Below the pieces are notes generated by a model. The model was not told where the DNA came from, did no database searches, and saw only the letters and a list, made by a program, of their open reading frames with translations. A program made the translations under genes and the position numbers. DNA of 64,000 nucleotides from Rhodobacter capsulatus (GTDB lineage Bacteria > Pseudomonadota > Alphaproteobacteria > Rhodobacterales > Rhodobacteraceae): contig NZ_QKZO01000001.1 of assembly GCF_003254295.1 (NCBI RefSeq), positions 327,608-391,607 of the forward strand, given 5' to 3'. Positions 31,716 through 41,063 of the stretch are shown here, piece by piece. Position 1 is the stretch's first letter. Each line of letters opens with the position of its first letter.

Positions 31716-32447
31716 ATGACAGCAGTCCCCACCCTTTCCGTTTTCATCACCGGCCTTGCGCTGGCGCTGGCCCAGCCCGCGCTGGCCGATCAAAGCGACC
31801 GCATCGTCTTCGACATCCTGCTCAAGGGGCTGAAGGCCGGAGAGCTGGCGATCGACGGCAAGATCGCGGGCGGGGCCTATGCCGCCAATGGCGTCGTCAA
31901 GACGACCGGCCTTGCGGGCATGATCAAGAAGATCCGCTACGACGCCACCGCCAGCGGAAGCTTTGCGAAATCCCGCTTCACCCCGCGCGCGGTCGAGGTC
32001 GCCTCGCAGCGCGGCGATGACCGCTCGAAGAACACGATGATCTACAAGAACGGCACCCCCGCCTCGGTCAGCCACGAGCCGCCGCGGGTGCCGCGCCCGA
32101 CCGATGTCGATCCGGCGCAACAGGGCGGCACGATCGATCCGCTGACCGCGCTTTACGCCGTGCTGCGCGATGTCGACCGCGACGAGGCCTGCCAGCTGAA
32201 CGTCACCATGTTCGATGGCGTGCGGCGCTCGCAGGTGGCGCTGTCGGCGCCGCAGGCGCAGGGCGAAGGCATCGTCTGCAGTGGCGAATACCGCCGCATC
32301 GCCGGGTTCAAGGACAAGGAAATGGCGGAAAAGACCCGCTTTCCCTTCACCCTCACCTATGCGCCGACCGGCGACGGCACGCGGCTGCGGGTGGTCGACA
32401 TCGCCACCGACACGATCATCGGCCAAGGCCGCCTGACCCGGCAGTGA
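31716..32447 (+). CDS. Secreted DUF3108 family protein
   Basis: 243-aa protein with a signal peptide (1-24, ALADQSD at the cut) and a DUF3108 beta-rich domain (FDILLKGLKAGELAIDGKI, then the conserved DPLTALYAVLRDV). The family is periplasmic and of unknown function. The start at ATG 31716 fits the signal peptide. The hrpB start codon overlaps its stop (GTGA), so the two are cotranscribed. Confidence 0.85.
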   Translation: MTAVPTLSVFITGLALALAQPALADQSDRIVFDILLKGLKAGELAIDGKIAGGAYAANGVVKTTGLAGMIKKIRYDATASGSFAKSRFTPRAVEVASQRGDDRSKNTMIYKNGTPASVSHEPPRVPRPTDVDPAQQGGTIDPLTALYAVLRDVDRDEACQLNVTMFDGVRRSQVALSAPQAQGEGIVCSGEYRRIAGFKDKEMAEKTRFPFTLTYAPTGDGTRLRVVDIATDTIIGQGRLTRQ

Positions 32448-34882
32448 CGGCCGCGCTTCCCATTGATGACATCCTGCCCGACCTGTGCGACGCCCTGCGT
32501 CGCGCCGGGCGGGCGGTGCTGATGGCGCCGCCGGGCGCGGGCAAGACCACCCGCGTTCCGCTGGCGCTGCTTGATCTTGTGCCCGGCCGCATCCTGATGC
32601 TGGAGCCGCGCCGTCTGGCCGCCCGCGCGGCCGCGGAACGGATGGCGGAAACCCTGGGCGAGACGGTGGGGCAACGCGTCGGCTACCGCATCCGCGGCGA
32701 GGCGAAGCTCTCGAAAGCGACGCGGATCGAGGTGGTGACCGAGGGGATCCTGACCCGGATGATCCAGTCCGACCCGGAATTGACCGGCATCGGCTGCGTG
32801 ATCTTCGACGAATTTCACGAACGCTCGCTGAATGCCGATCTGGGCCTCGCGCTCGTGTGGGAGGCGCGCACGGCGCTGCGCCCGGATCTGATGCTCGTCG
32901 TGATGTCGGCGACGCTGGATGCCCAGCCGGTCGCCGCGCTGCTCGACGACGCGCCGATCCTGCGCTCCGAGGGCCGGGCCTTTCCGGTCGAAACCCGCTG
33001 GCTGGGGCGGCCGCTCGCAGCGGGGATGCGGCTGGAACCCGCCGTGGCCGGTCTGGTCGAGCAGGCCGTGGCGGAAACCGCGGGCGGCGTTCTGGTCTTT
33101 CTGCCCGGCGAGGCCGAGATCCGCCGCACCGAATCGCTTCTGCGCGACCGGTTGCCCGCGGGGGTGCAGCTGCGCCCGCTTTTCGGCGCGATGGATTTTG
33201 CCGCGCAACGCGCCGCGATCGCGCCTTGTGAGAACGGTCGCAAGGTGGTGCTGGCCACGTCGATCGCGGAAACCTCGCTGACAATTCAGGATATCCGCGT
33301 CGTCGTCGATGCCGGCCGGGCGCGGCGGCTGCGCTTCGATCCCGCCTCGGGGATGGCGCGGCTGGTGACCGAGCGCGTCTCCCGCGCCGAGGCCGAGCAA
33401 CGCCGCGGCCGCGCGGGCCGCGTGGCCGAGGGCATCTGTTTCCGGCTCTGGACCAGGGGAGAGGAAGGCGCGCTGCCCGGCTTCGCGCCGCCCGAAATGG
33501 CGGTGGCCGATCTGGCGGGCCTGGCGCTGGAGCTTGCGCAATGGGGCAGCGACGGCGCGGATCTGGCCTTTCTGACCCCGCCGCCGGGCCCGGCTCTGGC
33601 CGAGGCGCGGGCGCTGCTCGAAAGCCTTGGCGCGCTGACGGGCGGCAGGATCACCTCGCATGGCAAGGCGCTGGCCGCCCTGCCGCTGCACCCCCGCCTT
33701 GCCCATATGCTGGTGACGGCCGGGCCCGAGGCCGCAACGCTCGCCGCGCTTCTCGAAGAACGCGACCCGATCCGCGGCGCCTCGGCCGATCTGAATTTGC
33801 GCCTTTCGGCCATCGCCCACCCGGGCCGGTTTGAGACCGACCACCCCGGCCAACTGCACCGCGGCACCATCGAGCGCATCCGGCTGGAAGCGAAGCGCCT
33901 TGCCCGCATGGTCACGCCGGTTGCCGCGCGCCATTCCCCGGCCGAGATGCTCGCTCTGGCTTACCCAGACCGGATCGGACTGCGTCGCAAGGGCGATGCC
34001 GCGCGCTATGTGCTTTCCGGCGGCAAGGGCGCGGTGGTGGACGAGGCCGACGGTCTGGGCAAGCACCGCCTCATCGTCGCCTCGGATCTGGATGGCGACC
34101 CGCGCGAGGCCCGCGTCCGGCAGGGCCTCGCACTTGCCGATGCCGAGCTGCGCCGCCTTTATGGCGACCGCATCGCCTGGGTCGATCGTTGCGAATGGAG
34201 CAAGCGCGAGGGCCGCGTGGTGGCCCGGCGGCAGGAACGTTTCGGCGCGCTCGTGCTCGAAGACCGGCACTGGCCCGAGGCCCCGCCCGAGGCGATGGCC
34301 CGCGGCGCCTTGGACGGGCTGCGCCAGATCGGCCTGACGCTCTCGCCCGGCGCCGCCCGTTTCCGCGCCCGGGTGAACATCCTGCGCGCCGATGGCGTCG
34401 ATCTGCCCGACCTTTCCGATGCCGCGCTTCTGGGCTCGGAAGTGCTGCTGCCCTGGCTGAAGAAAGCCCGGACCGAGGCGGATCTGCGCGCTCTCGATCT
34501 GACCGAGGCTTTGCGCGCCCAGCTTGACTGGGGCCAGATGGCCGAGCTGGATCGTCTCGTGCCGGGTCATTTCGAAACGCCGCTCGGGCGGCGCGTGCCG
34601 ATCGACTACGGCGCCGAGGTGCCGACGATCGAGGTGAAACTGCCCGAGATGTATGGGGTGAGCATGCATCCGTCAGTGGGGCCGAAGCGGCACCCGTTGC
34701 GGATCGCGCTTCTGTCCCCCGGCGGCACGCCGATCCAGGTGACGATGGACCTGCCCGGCTTCTGGGACGGCTCTTACGCCGAGGTGCGCAAGGAGATGCG
34801 CGGCCGCTATCCGCGCCACCCCTGGCCGGAAAACCCGCGCGAGGCCGACCCGACGACGCGGGCGAAACCGCGCGGCACCTGA
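32444..34882 (+). CDS. hrpB: ATP-dependent helicase HrpB
   Basis: 812-aa DEAH-type helicase. Motif I is APPGAGKTT (28-36), motif II is DEFHERS, and motif VI is QRRGRAGRVAEG. The HrpB-specific C-terminal region (RVPIDYGAEVPTIEVKLPEMYG, then ending HPWPENPREADPTTRAKPR) is complete. Its RNA or RNP substrate is not known in bacteria. It starts at GTG 32444, overlapping the stop of the DUF3108 gene by four bases. Confidence 0.94.
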   Translation: MTAALPIDDILPDLCDALRRAGRAVLMAPPGAGKTTRVPLALLDLVPGRILMLEPRRLAARAAAERMAETLGETVGQRVGYRIRGEAKLSKATRIEVVTEGILTRMIQSDPELTGIGCVIFDEFHERSLNADLGLALVWEARTALRPDLMLVVMSATLDAQPVAALLDDAPILRSEGRAFPVETRWLGRPLAAGMRLEPAVAGLVEQAVAETAGGVLVFLPGEAEIRRTESLLRDRLPAGVQLRPLFGAMDFAAQRAAIAPCENGRKVVLATSIAETSLTIQDIRVVVDAGRARRLRFDPASGMARLVTERVSRAEAEQRRGRAGRVAEGICFRLWTRGEEGALPGFAPPEMAVADLAGLALELAQWGSDGADLAFLTPPPGPALAEARALLESLGALTGGRITSHGKALAALPLHPRLAHMLVTAGPEAATLAALLEERDPIRGASADLNLRLSAIAHPGRFETDHPGQLHRGTIERIRLEAKRLARMVTPVAARHSPAEMLALAYPDRIGLRRKGDAARYVLSGGKGAVVDEADGLGKHRLIVASDLDGDPREARVRQGLALADAELRRLYGDRIAWVDRCEWSKREGRVVARRQERFGALVLEDRHWPEAPPEAMARGALDGLRQIGLTLSPGAARFRARVNILRADGVDLPDLSDAALLGSEVLLPWLKKARTEADLRALDLTEALRAQLDWGQMAELDRLVPGHFETPLGRRVPIDYGAEVPTIEVKLPEMYGVSMHPSVGPKRHPLRIALLSPGGTPIQVTMDLPGFWDGSYAEVRKEMRGRYPRHPWPENPREADPTTRAKPRGT

Positions 34883-34910
34883 AGGCCGCGGAGTCTCGCC
34901 CTGCTGCCGT

Positions 34911-34958
34911 TTTCATCTTGCCTTAAATACCTCGGGGGTCCGGGGGCAGCGCCCCCGG
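34911..34958. repeat. Dispersed intergenic repeat, copy left of argF
   Basis: TTTCATCTTGCCTTAAATAC and CTCGGGGG run from 34911 to 34938, followed by the hairpin CCGGGGGC-AGC-GCCCCCGG (34940-34958). The 28-base box is the reverse complement of the one at 35937-35964 with one difference, so two copies in opposite orientation flank argF. The hairpin sits just after the argF stop on the minus strand and could end its transcript. Confidence 0.8.
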
Positions 34959-34965
34959 CCTGGCC

Positions 34966-35892
34966 TCACTTGCCCAAAGCCCAGCGCATGATCGCCTTTT
35001 GCGCATGTAGCCGGTTTTCCGCCTCGTCGAAAATCACCGAATGCGGCCCGTCCATCACGGCACTGGTCGCCTCGTCATTGCGATGCGCGGGCAGGCAATG
35101 CATGAACAAAGCATCGGGTTTCGCCTTGGCCATCAGCGCCTCGTTCACCTGATAGGGGCGCAGCTGGTTGTGGCGGCGTTCCTTGGCCGATTCCGGGTCG
35201 TGCATCGACACCCAGGTGTCGGTCACGACCAGATCGGCGCCTTCGACGGCCTTCGCCGGATCGCGCTCGATCACCACATTCGCGCCCTTGCCGCGGGCGA
35301 ACTCGATCCAGTCCCGTTCCGGGTCAAGCGTCTGCGGCCCGGTGAAGGTCAGATCGAACCCGAACTGCCCCGCCGCCTGCAGGAAGGAGGCGCAGACATT
35401 GTTGCCGTCGCCCGACCAGACCACCTTGCGCCCGGCAATGGGCCCGCGGTGTTCTTCATAGGTCATGATGTCGGCCATGATCTGGCAGGGATGGGTGCGG
35501 TTCGTCAGCCCGTTGATGACGGGAACCGAGGCATATTCCGCCATCTCGAGCAGCGTCGCCTCTTCGAAGGTGCGGATCATGATCAGATCGACATAGCGCG
35601 AGAGCACCCGGGCGGTGTCGGCGATGGTCTCGCCATGGCCCAGCTGCATCTCCTTGCCCGAGAGCACCATCGTCTGTCCGCCCATCTGCCGCACGCCGAC
35701 ATCGAAGCTGACGCGGGTCCGGGTCGAGGGTTTTTCGAAAATCAGCGCCACCATGCAGCCCGCCAGCGGCTGATCGTCATCCAGCGCGCCTTTCGGGCGG
35801 CCCAGGCGCGCGGTCTTCATCGCGCGGGCGCTGTCGATCATCGAGCGCAGATCGGCCGGGCTGGTGGTGTGGATATCAAGAAAATGGGTCAT
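34966..35892 (-). CDS. argF: Ornithine carbamoyltransferase
   Basis: 308-aa cytoplasmic enzyme making citrulline from ornithine and carbamoyl phosphate. The carbamoyl-phosphate site STRTR ([13 protein letters not shown], near 53-65), the HPCQ segment (THPCQIMAD) and the ornithine-binding HCLPAHR motif are intact. It lies downstream of argD on the same strand, separated by a 72-base spacer with a dispersed repeat, so argD-argF are probably cotranscribed. Confidence 0.96.
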   Translation of the reverse strand: MTHFLDIHTTSPADLRSMIDSARAMKTARLGRPKGALDDDQPLAGCMVALIFEKPSTRTRVSFDVGVRQMGGQTMVLSGKEMQLGHGETIADTARVLSRYVDLIMIRTFEEATLLEMAEYASVPVINGLTNRTHPCQIMADIMTYEEHRGPIAGRKVVWSGDGNNVCASFLQAAGQFGFDLTFTGPQTLDPERDWIEFARGKGANVVIERDPAKAVEGADLVVTDTWVSMHDPESAKERRHNQLRPYQVNEALMAKAKPDALFMHCLPAHRNDEATSAVMDGPHSVIFDEAENRLHAQKAIMRWALGK

Positions 35893-35905
35893 GTCGGTTT
35901 CCTTC

Positions 35906-35964
35906 CCGTCAGGCCGGGGGGCCCTGCCCCCCGGTCCCCCCGAGGTATTTGAGGCAAGATGAAA
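35906..35964. repeat. Dispersed intergenic repeat, copy between argF and argD
   Basis: GGTATTTGAGGCAAGATGAA at 35944-35963 lies beside a G/C-rich near-palindrome (GGGGGGCCCTGCCCCCC, 35916-35932). It ends one base before the argD stop codon. The box is the inverted partner of the copy at 34911, so argF is bracketed by inverted repeats. Confidence 0.8.
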
Positions 35965-37146
35965 TCAGGCCGGTTGGGTTTCGAGCGCGGTGGCGGCGGC
36001 ATCAAGGCGGCGGACGGCCTCGGCCATGTCGTCTTCGGAGATGGTCAGCGCGGGCAGAAGCCGCAGCACGTTATCCGCCGCGGGCACGGTCAGCAGGTTC
36101 TGCGCGTAAGCGGCCTTGACCAGATCGGCAGGGGGCAGCTTGCACCGCAGGCCGAGCATCAGGCCTTGACCGCGCACCTCCTCGAAGAGGTCGGGATGGG
36201 CGGCGACCAGCCCTTCAAGCCGCTGGCGCAGGAAGCCCGCCTTGCGGCTCACTTCGTCCAGGAAACCCGGCGCGGTGACGATCTCGATCATCTTCGCGCC
36301 GATGGCGCAGCCCAGCGGATTGCCGCCATAGGTCGAGCCATGCGTGCCCGCGATCATCCCCGAGGCGGCATCTTCGGTGGCCAGCACCGCACCCAGCGGG
36401 AAGCCGCCGCCGATGCCCTTGGCCACCATCATCACGTCGGGGGCGACGCCCGCCCATTCATGCGCGAAAAGCTTGCCGGTGCGGGCGACGCCGCATTGCA
36501 CCTCGTCGAAGACCAGAAGCGTGCCGGTGGCGTCGCAGATCTCGCGCAGGGCTTTCAGGAAACCCTCGGGCGCGGGGCGGATGCCGCCTTCGCCCTGAAT
36601 CGGCTCGATCAGGATCGCGGCAGTGGTCTCGGTGACCGCGGCTTTCACCGCGTCAAGATCGCCCCAGGGCAGATGGACGAAGCCCGGCAGCAGCGGGCCG
36701 AAGCCCTTGACCATCTTTTCCGTCCCCGCCGCGGCGATCGCGGCCGAGGAGCGGCCATGGAAGGCCCCCGAAAAGGTCAGGATCTCGGTCCGCTCCGGCT
36801 GGCCCTTTTCGTAGAAATGCTTGCGCACCATCTTCACGGCAAGCTCGCAGGCCTCGGTCCCCGAATTGGTGAAAAAGACGGTATCGGCGAAGGTCTGCGC
36901 CACCAGCATGTCGGCCAGCCGTTCCTGTTCCGGGATCCGGTAGAGGTTCGACACATGCCAGAGCTTGCCCGCCTGTTCGGTCAGCGTCGCGACCAGTTCG
37001 GGCGCCGCATGGCCCAGCGCATTGACCGCGATCCCGGCGCCCAGATCAAGATATCGGCTGCCATCCGCGGTCCAAAGCCAAGAGCCCTCGCCGCGCACGA
37101 AGGCGAGGGGGGCACGGGTGTAGGTCGGCAGCACGGAAGCGATCAT
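35965..37146 (-). CDS. argD: Acetylornithine/succinyldiaminopimelate aminotransferase
   Basis: 393-aa class III PLP aminotransferase of arginine (and lysine) synthesis. The N-terminus reads PTYTRAPLAFVRGEG, the cofactor aspartate is in LLVFDEVQCGVARTG, and the lysine is in MMVAKGIGGGFPLGA. ATG 37146 with AGGAG upstream is preferred to a start 57 bases further. It is followed by argF and is divergent from ccmF across 324 bases. Confidence 0.95.
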   Translation of the reverse strand: MIASVLPTYTRAPLAFVRGEGSWLWTADGSRYLDLGAGIAVNALGHAAPELVATLTEQAGKLWHVSNLYRIPEQERLADMLVAQTFADTVFFTNSGTEACELAVKMVRKHFYEKGQPERTEILTFSGAFHGRSSAAIAAAGTEKMVKGFGPLLPGFVHLPWGDLDAVKAAVTETTAAILIEPIQGEGGIRPAPEGFLKALREICDATGTLLVFDEVQCGVARTGKLFAHEWAGVAPDVMMVAKGIGGGFPLGAVLATEDAASGMIAGTHGSTYGGNPLGCAIGAKMIEIVTAPGFLDEVSRKAGFLRQRLEGLVAAHPDLFEEVRGQGLMLGLRCKLPPADLVKAAYAQNLLTVPAADNVLRLLPALTISEDDMAEAVRRLDAAATALETQPA

Positions 37147-37470
37147 TTGCGGCTCCTGAAAAAGGAAGGCCAAGGCGTGCAACAGGCGCGGGGCGGCTGT
37201 CAACGGTCCGGGACCTTCGGGGGCGGTTTTGTGGAAAGGGTGTGGCGAGAAGCCACGGCAGATCGGACGTCAGGCGCGAAGGGCGCGACGTCGGGGACGG
37301 GCAAAGAGGGCGGTCCGGGTGATCATTTCCCCCGCTTAGCGGCCGCCTGACGCAAAGTCAAAGGAAATGACCGCTTCACGCTTTTGCGAAAGATGCGCGG
37401 CAGATACGCATCTGTCTTGGCCCCGAGGGGTCTTGCCCCTATGATCCCCGCGACTTGAGGAGGACCCCGC
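37147..37470. promoter_or_regulatory. Divergent argD/ccmF intergenic region
   Basis: These 324 bases hold no convincing gene. They must contain the argD promoter leftward and the ccmF promoter rightward. Near the ccmF side there is an inverted repeat, AGATGCG (37391-37397) with CGCATCT (37407-37413), about 55 bases before the ccmF start. GGCCCCGAGGGG (37420-37431) forms a small further stem. Confidence 0.5.
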
Positions 37471-39432
37471 ATGATCGTCGAGACCGGCCATTTCGCCCTG
37501 ATCCTGGCCCTGTGCGTGGCGCTGGTGCAGGCGGTCATTCCCCTGGTGGGGGCGCAAAAGGGCTGGTCGGGCTGGATGGCCGTTGCCACCCCCGCGGCGC
37601 TGGCGCAGTTTTTGCTGATCGCCACGGCCTTTGCCGCGCTGACCTATGCCTTTGTGACGTCTGACTTTTCGCTGAAGCTCGTCTATGAAAACTCGCATAC
37701 CGACAAGCCGATGCTCTACAAGGTCACCGGGGTCTGGGGCAACCACGAGGGCTCGATGCTGCTCTGGGTGCTGATCCTTGCCATGTTCGGCGCGGCGGCG
37801 GCGGCCTTTGGCGGCGCGCTGCCCGAGCGGCTGCGGGCGCGGGTGCTGGCGGTGCAGGGCACGATCGGGCTGGCGTTCCTGGTCTTCGTGCTCTTCACCT
37901 CGAACCCGTTCCTGCGGCTGGAAGACGCGCCCTTCAACGGCCGCGACATGAACCCGCTGCTGCAGGACCCGGGCCTCGCCTTCCACCCGCCGTTCCTTTA
38001 CCTTGGCTATGTCGGGCTTTCGATGGCCTTCAGCTTCGCCGTCGCCGCGCTGATCGAGGGGCGGGTCGATGCCGCCTGGGCGCGCTGGGTCCGGCCCTGG
38101 ACGCTCGCCGCCTGGATCTTTCTGACCATCGGCATCGCGCTGGGGTCGTGGTGGGCCTATTACGAACTCGGCTGGGGCGGCTTCTGGTTCTGGGACCCGG
38201 TCGAAAACGCCTCGCTGATGCCCTGGCTTCTGGCGGCGGCGCTCTTGCATTCCGCCATCGTCGTCGAAAAGCGCGAGGCGCTGAAAAGCTGGACGATCCT
38301 GCTGGCCATCATGGCTTTCGGCTTTTCGCTGATCGGGACGTTCCTGGTGCGGTCCGGGGTGATTTCCTCGGTGCACAGTTTCGCCAATGACCCCGAGCGC
38401 GGGGTGTTCATCCTGCTCATCCTCGCCTTCTTCACCGGCGGCGCGCTGACGCTTTATGCGGCGCGGGCCTCGGACATGCAGGCGAAGGGGCTGTTTGCCA
38501 TGGTCAGCCGCGAATCGGCGCTGGTGGTGAACAACGTGCTGCTGGCGGTGGCGGCGCTGGTCGTGTTCACCGGCACGGTCTGGCCGCTGATCGCGGAGCT
38601 GTTCTGGGATCGCAAGCTTTCGGTGGGGGCGCCGTTCTTCGAAAAGGCCTTCACCCCCTTCATGATCGGGTTGGCGCTGCTTCTGCCGCTGGGGTCGATG
38701 ATGCCGTGGAAACGCGCAAGCCTTGGCAAGCTGGTGCGGCCGCTGGTTCCGGCGCTTGTGCTGACGCTGGCGGTGCTGGCGCTGGTCTGGACGCTGGCGA
38801 CGGGGCGGCCGATGCTGGCGCTCGGCGCGGCGGGGCTGGGCGCCTGGATCGTCTTTGGCGCCCTGGCCGAGCTGTGGCAACGCGCAGGGCGCAGGCCGGG
38901 GCGGATCCTGCGGCTGCCGCGCGCGGATTGGGGCAAGGCCTTTGCGCATGGCGGGCTGGGCATCGTCTTTGCGGGCGTCGGCCTGCTGATGGCGGGGCAG
39001 ATCGAGGATATCCGCGTGGCGAAGGCGGGCGACAGTTTCGATGTCGGCGGCTACACGATCACGCTCGTTTCCGTCGATGACCTGCCGGGGCCGAACTTCA
39101 CCGCGAAAACCGCGACGATGGAGGTCCGGCAGGGCGACAAGCTGGTGGCGACCCTGCATCCCGAAAAGCGCATCTATCCGGTGCAGGCGATGCCGACGAC
39201 CGAGGCCGATATCGACAACGGCTTCTGGCGCGATGTCTATCTGGTGATCGGCGACCCGCAGGAGGGCGGCGGCTGGGCGGTGCGGACCTATATCAAGCCC
39301 TTCGCGAACTGGATCTGGGCGGGCTGTCTTCTGATGGCCTTTGGCGGCGGGCTGAGCCTGACCGACCGGCGCTATCGCAGCGCGGCCGGGGCGCGGCGGG
39401 CGGTGCCGGACACGGCTGTTGCGGCGGAGTGA
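37471..39432 (+). CDS. ccmF: Cytochrome c heme lyase subunit CcmF
   Basis: 653-aa polytopic inner-membrane protein that passes heme from CcmE to apocytochrome c (Ccl1 of R. capsulatus). The periplasmic tryptophan-rich WWD segment is WGGFWFWDPVENASLMPWL, and conserved histidines flank it (HPPFLYLGY upstream). About fifteen hydrophobic segments are visible, with the large periplasmic loop near the C-terminus. GAGGAGG precedes ATG 37471. ccmH follows with no spacer, so they act as one operon. Confidence 0.96.
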   Translation: MIVETGHFALILALCVALVQAVIPLVGAQKGWSGWMAVATPAALAQFLLIATAFAALTYAFVTSDFSLKLVYENSHTDKPMLYKVTGVWGNHEGSMLLWVLILAMFGAAAAAFGGALPERLRARVLAVQGTIGLAFLVFVLFTSNPFLRLEDAPFNGRDMNPLLQDPGLAFHPPFLYLGYVGLSMAFSFAVAALIEGRVDAAWARWVRPWTLAAWIFLTIGIALGSWWAYYELGWGGFWFWDPVENASLMPWLLAAALLHSAIVVEKREALKSWTILLAIMAFGFSLIGTFLVRSGVISSVHSFANDPERGVFILLILAFFTGGALTLYAARASDMQAKGLFAMVSRESALVVNNVLLAVAALVVFTGTVWPLIAELFWDRKLSVGAPFFEKAFTPFMIGLALLLPLGSMMPWKRASLGKLVRPLVPALVLTLAVLALVWTLATGRPMLALGAAGLGAWIVFGALAELWQRAGRRPGRILRLPRADWGKAFAHGGLGIVFAGVGLLMAGQIEDIRVAKAGDSFDVGGYTITLVSVDDLPGPNFTAKTATMEVRQGDKLVATLHPEKRIYPVQAMPTTEADIDNGFWRDVYLVIGDPQEGGGWAVRTYIKPFANWIWAGCLLMAFGGGLSLTDRRYRSAAGARRAVPDTAVAAE

Positions 39433-39885
39433 ATGATGCTGAAACGTCTTGCGCTTTTGCTGCTTCTCGCCACCCCCGTTCATGCGGTGCAGCCCGACGA
39501 GGTTCTGTCCGATCCGGGGCTTGAATCCCGGGCGCGGCAGATTTCGCAGGTGTTGCGCTGCCCGGTCTGTCAGGGCGAGAATATCGACGAATCGAATGCC
39601 GGGGTGTCGCGCGATCTGCGGCTTGCGGTGCGCGAGCGGCTGGTGGCGGGCGATACCGACGCGCAGGTGATCGACTACATCAAGGACCGCTTCGGGGAAT
39701 ATGTGCTGTTCGAGCCAGAGCACAGCGGGGCCAATCTGATCCTCTACTGGATCGGGCCCGCGGTGCTGGTGGTGGCTTTGGGCGGGATCTTCCTGTGGCT
39801 GCGCGGGCGGCGGCGCGACGAAGATCTGGCGCCGGTGCTTTCGGCCGAGGAAGAGGCGCGGCTGAAAGACCTGCTGAAGGATTAG
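39433..39885 (+). CDS. ccmH: Cytochrome c biogenesis protein CcmH
   Basis: 150-aa membrane-anchored thiol-disulfide protein (Ccl2 of R. capsulatus). It has a signal sequence (1-18), the LRCPVCQ motif with the two redox cysteines (LRCPVCQGENIDESNA) and a C-terminal membrane helix (LILYWIGPAVLVVALGGIFLWL). It reduces apocytochrome cysteines before heme attachment. The start codon directly follows the ccmF stop. Confidence 0.96.
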   Translation: MMLKRLALLLLLATPVHAVQPDEVLSDPGLESRARQISQVLRCPVCQGENIDESNAGVSRDLRLAVRERLVAGDTDAQVIDYIKDRFGEYVLFEPEHSGANLILYWIGPAVLVVALGGIFLWLRGRRRDEDLAPVLSAEEEARLKDLLKD

Positions 39886-39919
39886 GGGTTTCGCCCGCGG
39901 CTTGCGCCCCGGGCGACCC

Positions 39920-39970
39920 GCGGGGGGCGCTGCCCCCCGCACCCCCCGGGATATTTGCGCCAAGGTGAAA
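39920..39970. repeat. Dispersed intergenic repeat, copy after ccmH
   Basis: A hairpin GCGGGGGGC-GCT-GCCCCCCGC (39920-39940) is followed by CCCCCGGGATATTTG (39943-39957) and CAAGGTGAAA (39961-39970). The box matches the argF-flanking copies at 23 of 28 positions. It lies 35-85 bases past the ccmH stop, where it could end the ccmFH transcript. Confidence 0.75.
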
Positions 39971-40088
39971 GGCAGTCGGGGTTTCGGGATTTTGCCCGGC
40001 CATGGTTCGATCTGCTGCCCTGTGACGTTTGGTTTCGCTTTGCCTTTCGGCCCCCGCGCGGCAAGCTGGGGCAAAGAGGAGGCAGGCG

Positions 40089-40862
40089 ATGACCTATCAC
40101 ACCATCCGCTACGAGAGTGCCGAGGGGCTGGCGGTGATCACGCTCGATCGGCCCGAGGTAATGAATGCGCTGAATGCGGCGATGCGGCGCGAACTGACCG
40201 AAGCGCTGCACCGGGCGCGGGGCGAGGCGCGGGCGATCGTGCTGACCGGATCGGGGCGGGCCTTTTGTTCGGGGCAGGATCTGGGCGATGGCGCGGCCGA
40301 GGGGCTGAACCTGGAAACCGTGCTGCGCGAGGAATACGAGCCGCTTCTGCAGGCGATCTACAGCTCTCCGCTGCCGGTTCTGGCGGCGGTGAACGGCGCG
40401 GCGGCGGGGGCCGGGGCCAATCTGGCGCTGGCAGCCGATGTGGTGATCGCGACGCAGTCGGCGGCCTTCATGCAGGCCTTCACCCGGATCGGACTGATGC
40501 CGGATGCGGGCGGAACCTGGTGGCTGCCCCGCCAGGTCGGCATCGCCCGCGCCATGGGGATGGCGCTTTTCGCCGAGAAGATCGGCGCCGAGGAGGCCGC
40601 GCGGATCGGGCTGATCTGGGAGGCCGTGCCCGATGTCGATTTCGAACATCACTGGCGGGCGCGGGCGGCGCATCTGGCCAAGGGGCCGACGGCGGCCTTT
40701 GGCGCGCTCAAGCGGGCCTTCCATGCCGGTCTGACCAATCCGCTGTCGACGCAACTGGCGCTGGAGGCGCGGCTGCAAGGCGAGCTGGGCCGCAGCGCGG
40801 ATTTCCGCGAAGGCGTGCAGGCCTTTCTGGAAAAACGCCCGCCGCGGTTTTCCGGCCGCTGA
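40089..40862 (+). CDS. Enoyl-CoA hydratase/isomerase, PaaG-like
   Basis: 257-aa crotonase-fold enzyme. The segment GLMPDAGGTWWLPRQVG with D139 is the hallmark of the PaaG group (ring-epoxide isomerase of phenylacetate degradation), while the oxyanion residues are in CSGQDLGDG (60-68) and GAAAGAGANLALAADV. No other paa gene is nearby, so a role in aromatic degradation is not shown. GAGGAGGCAGG precedes ATG 40089. Confidence 0.85.
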   Translation: MTYHTIRYESAEGLAVITLDRPEVMNALNAAMRRELTEALHRARGEARAIVLTGSGRAFCSGQDLGDGAAEGLNLETVLREEYEPLLQAIYSSPLPVLAAVNGAAAGAGANLALAADVVIATQSAAFMQAFTRIGLMPDAGGTWWLPRQVGIARAMGMALFAEKIGAEEAARIGLIWEAVPDVDFEHHWRARAAHLAKGPTAAFGALKRAFHAGLTNPLSTQLALEARLQGELGRSADFREGVQAFLEKRPPRFSGR

Positions 40863-40904
40863 GCCCTTGCCCCGCCGGACCGCCCGCGCTACCCAGAACC
40901 GGCC

Positions 40905-40990
40905 GCGGGCGTGGCGAAATGGTAGACGCATGGGACTTAAACTCCCTCGGAGGCACCTCCATGCCGGTTCGAGTCCGGTCGCCCGCACCA
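40905..40990 (+). tRNA. tRNA-Leu (UAA)
   Basis: An 86-base tRNA with a long variable arm, as leucine tRNAs have. The acceptor stem is GCGGGCG with CGCCCGC, the anticodon TAA is at 40938-40940 in the loop CTTAAAC, the T arm is CCGG-TTCGAGT-CCGG, and CCA is encoded at 40988-40990. Confidence 0.96.
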
Positions 40991-41063
40991 GCCTGCCTGC
41001 CGGGATGAACCTTGCTGTCAGGCGCGTTCGGCCCTAGATCGGACGAAACCGAAGGGAGAGCCG

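Noticed and set aside
34911..35964. IS element or transposon around argF
   Set aside because: Inverted repeats flank argF but no transposase or target duplication is present, and a diverged copy of the box after ccmH shows it is a dispersed intergenic repeat.
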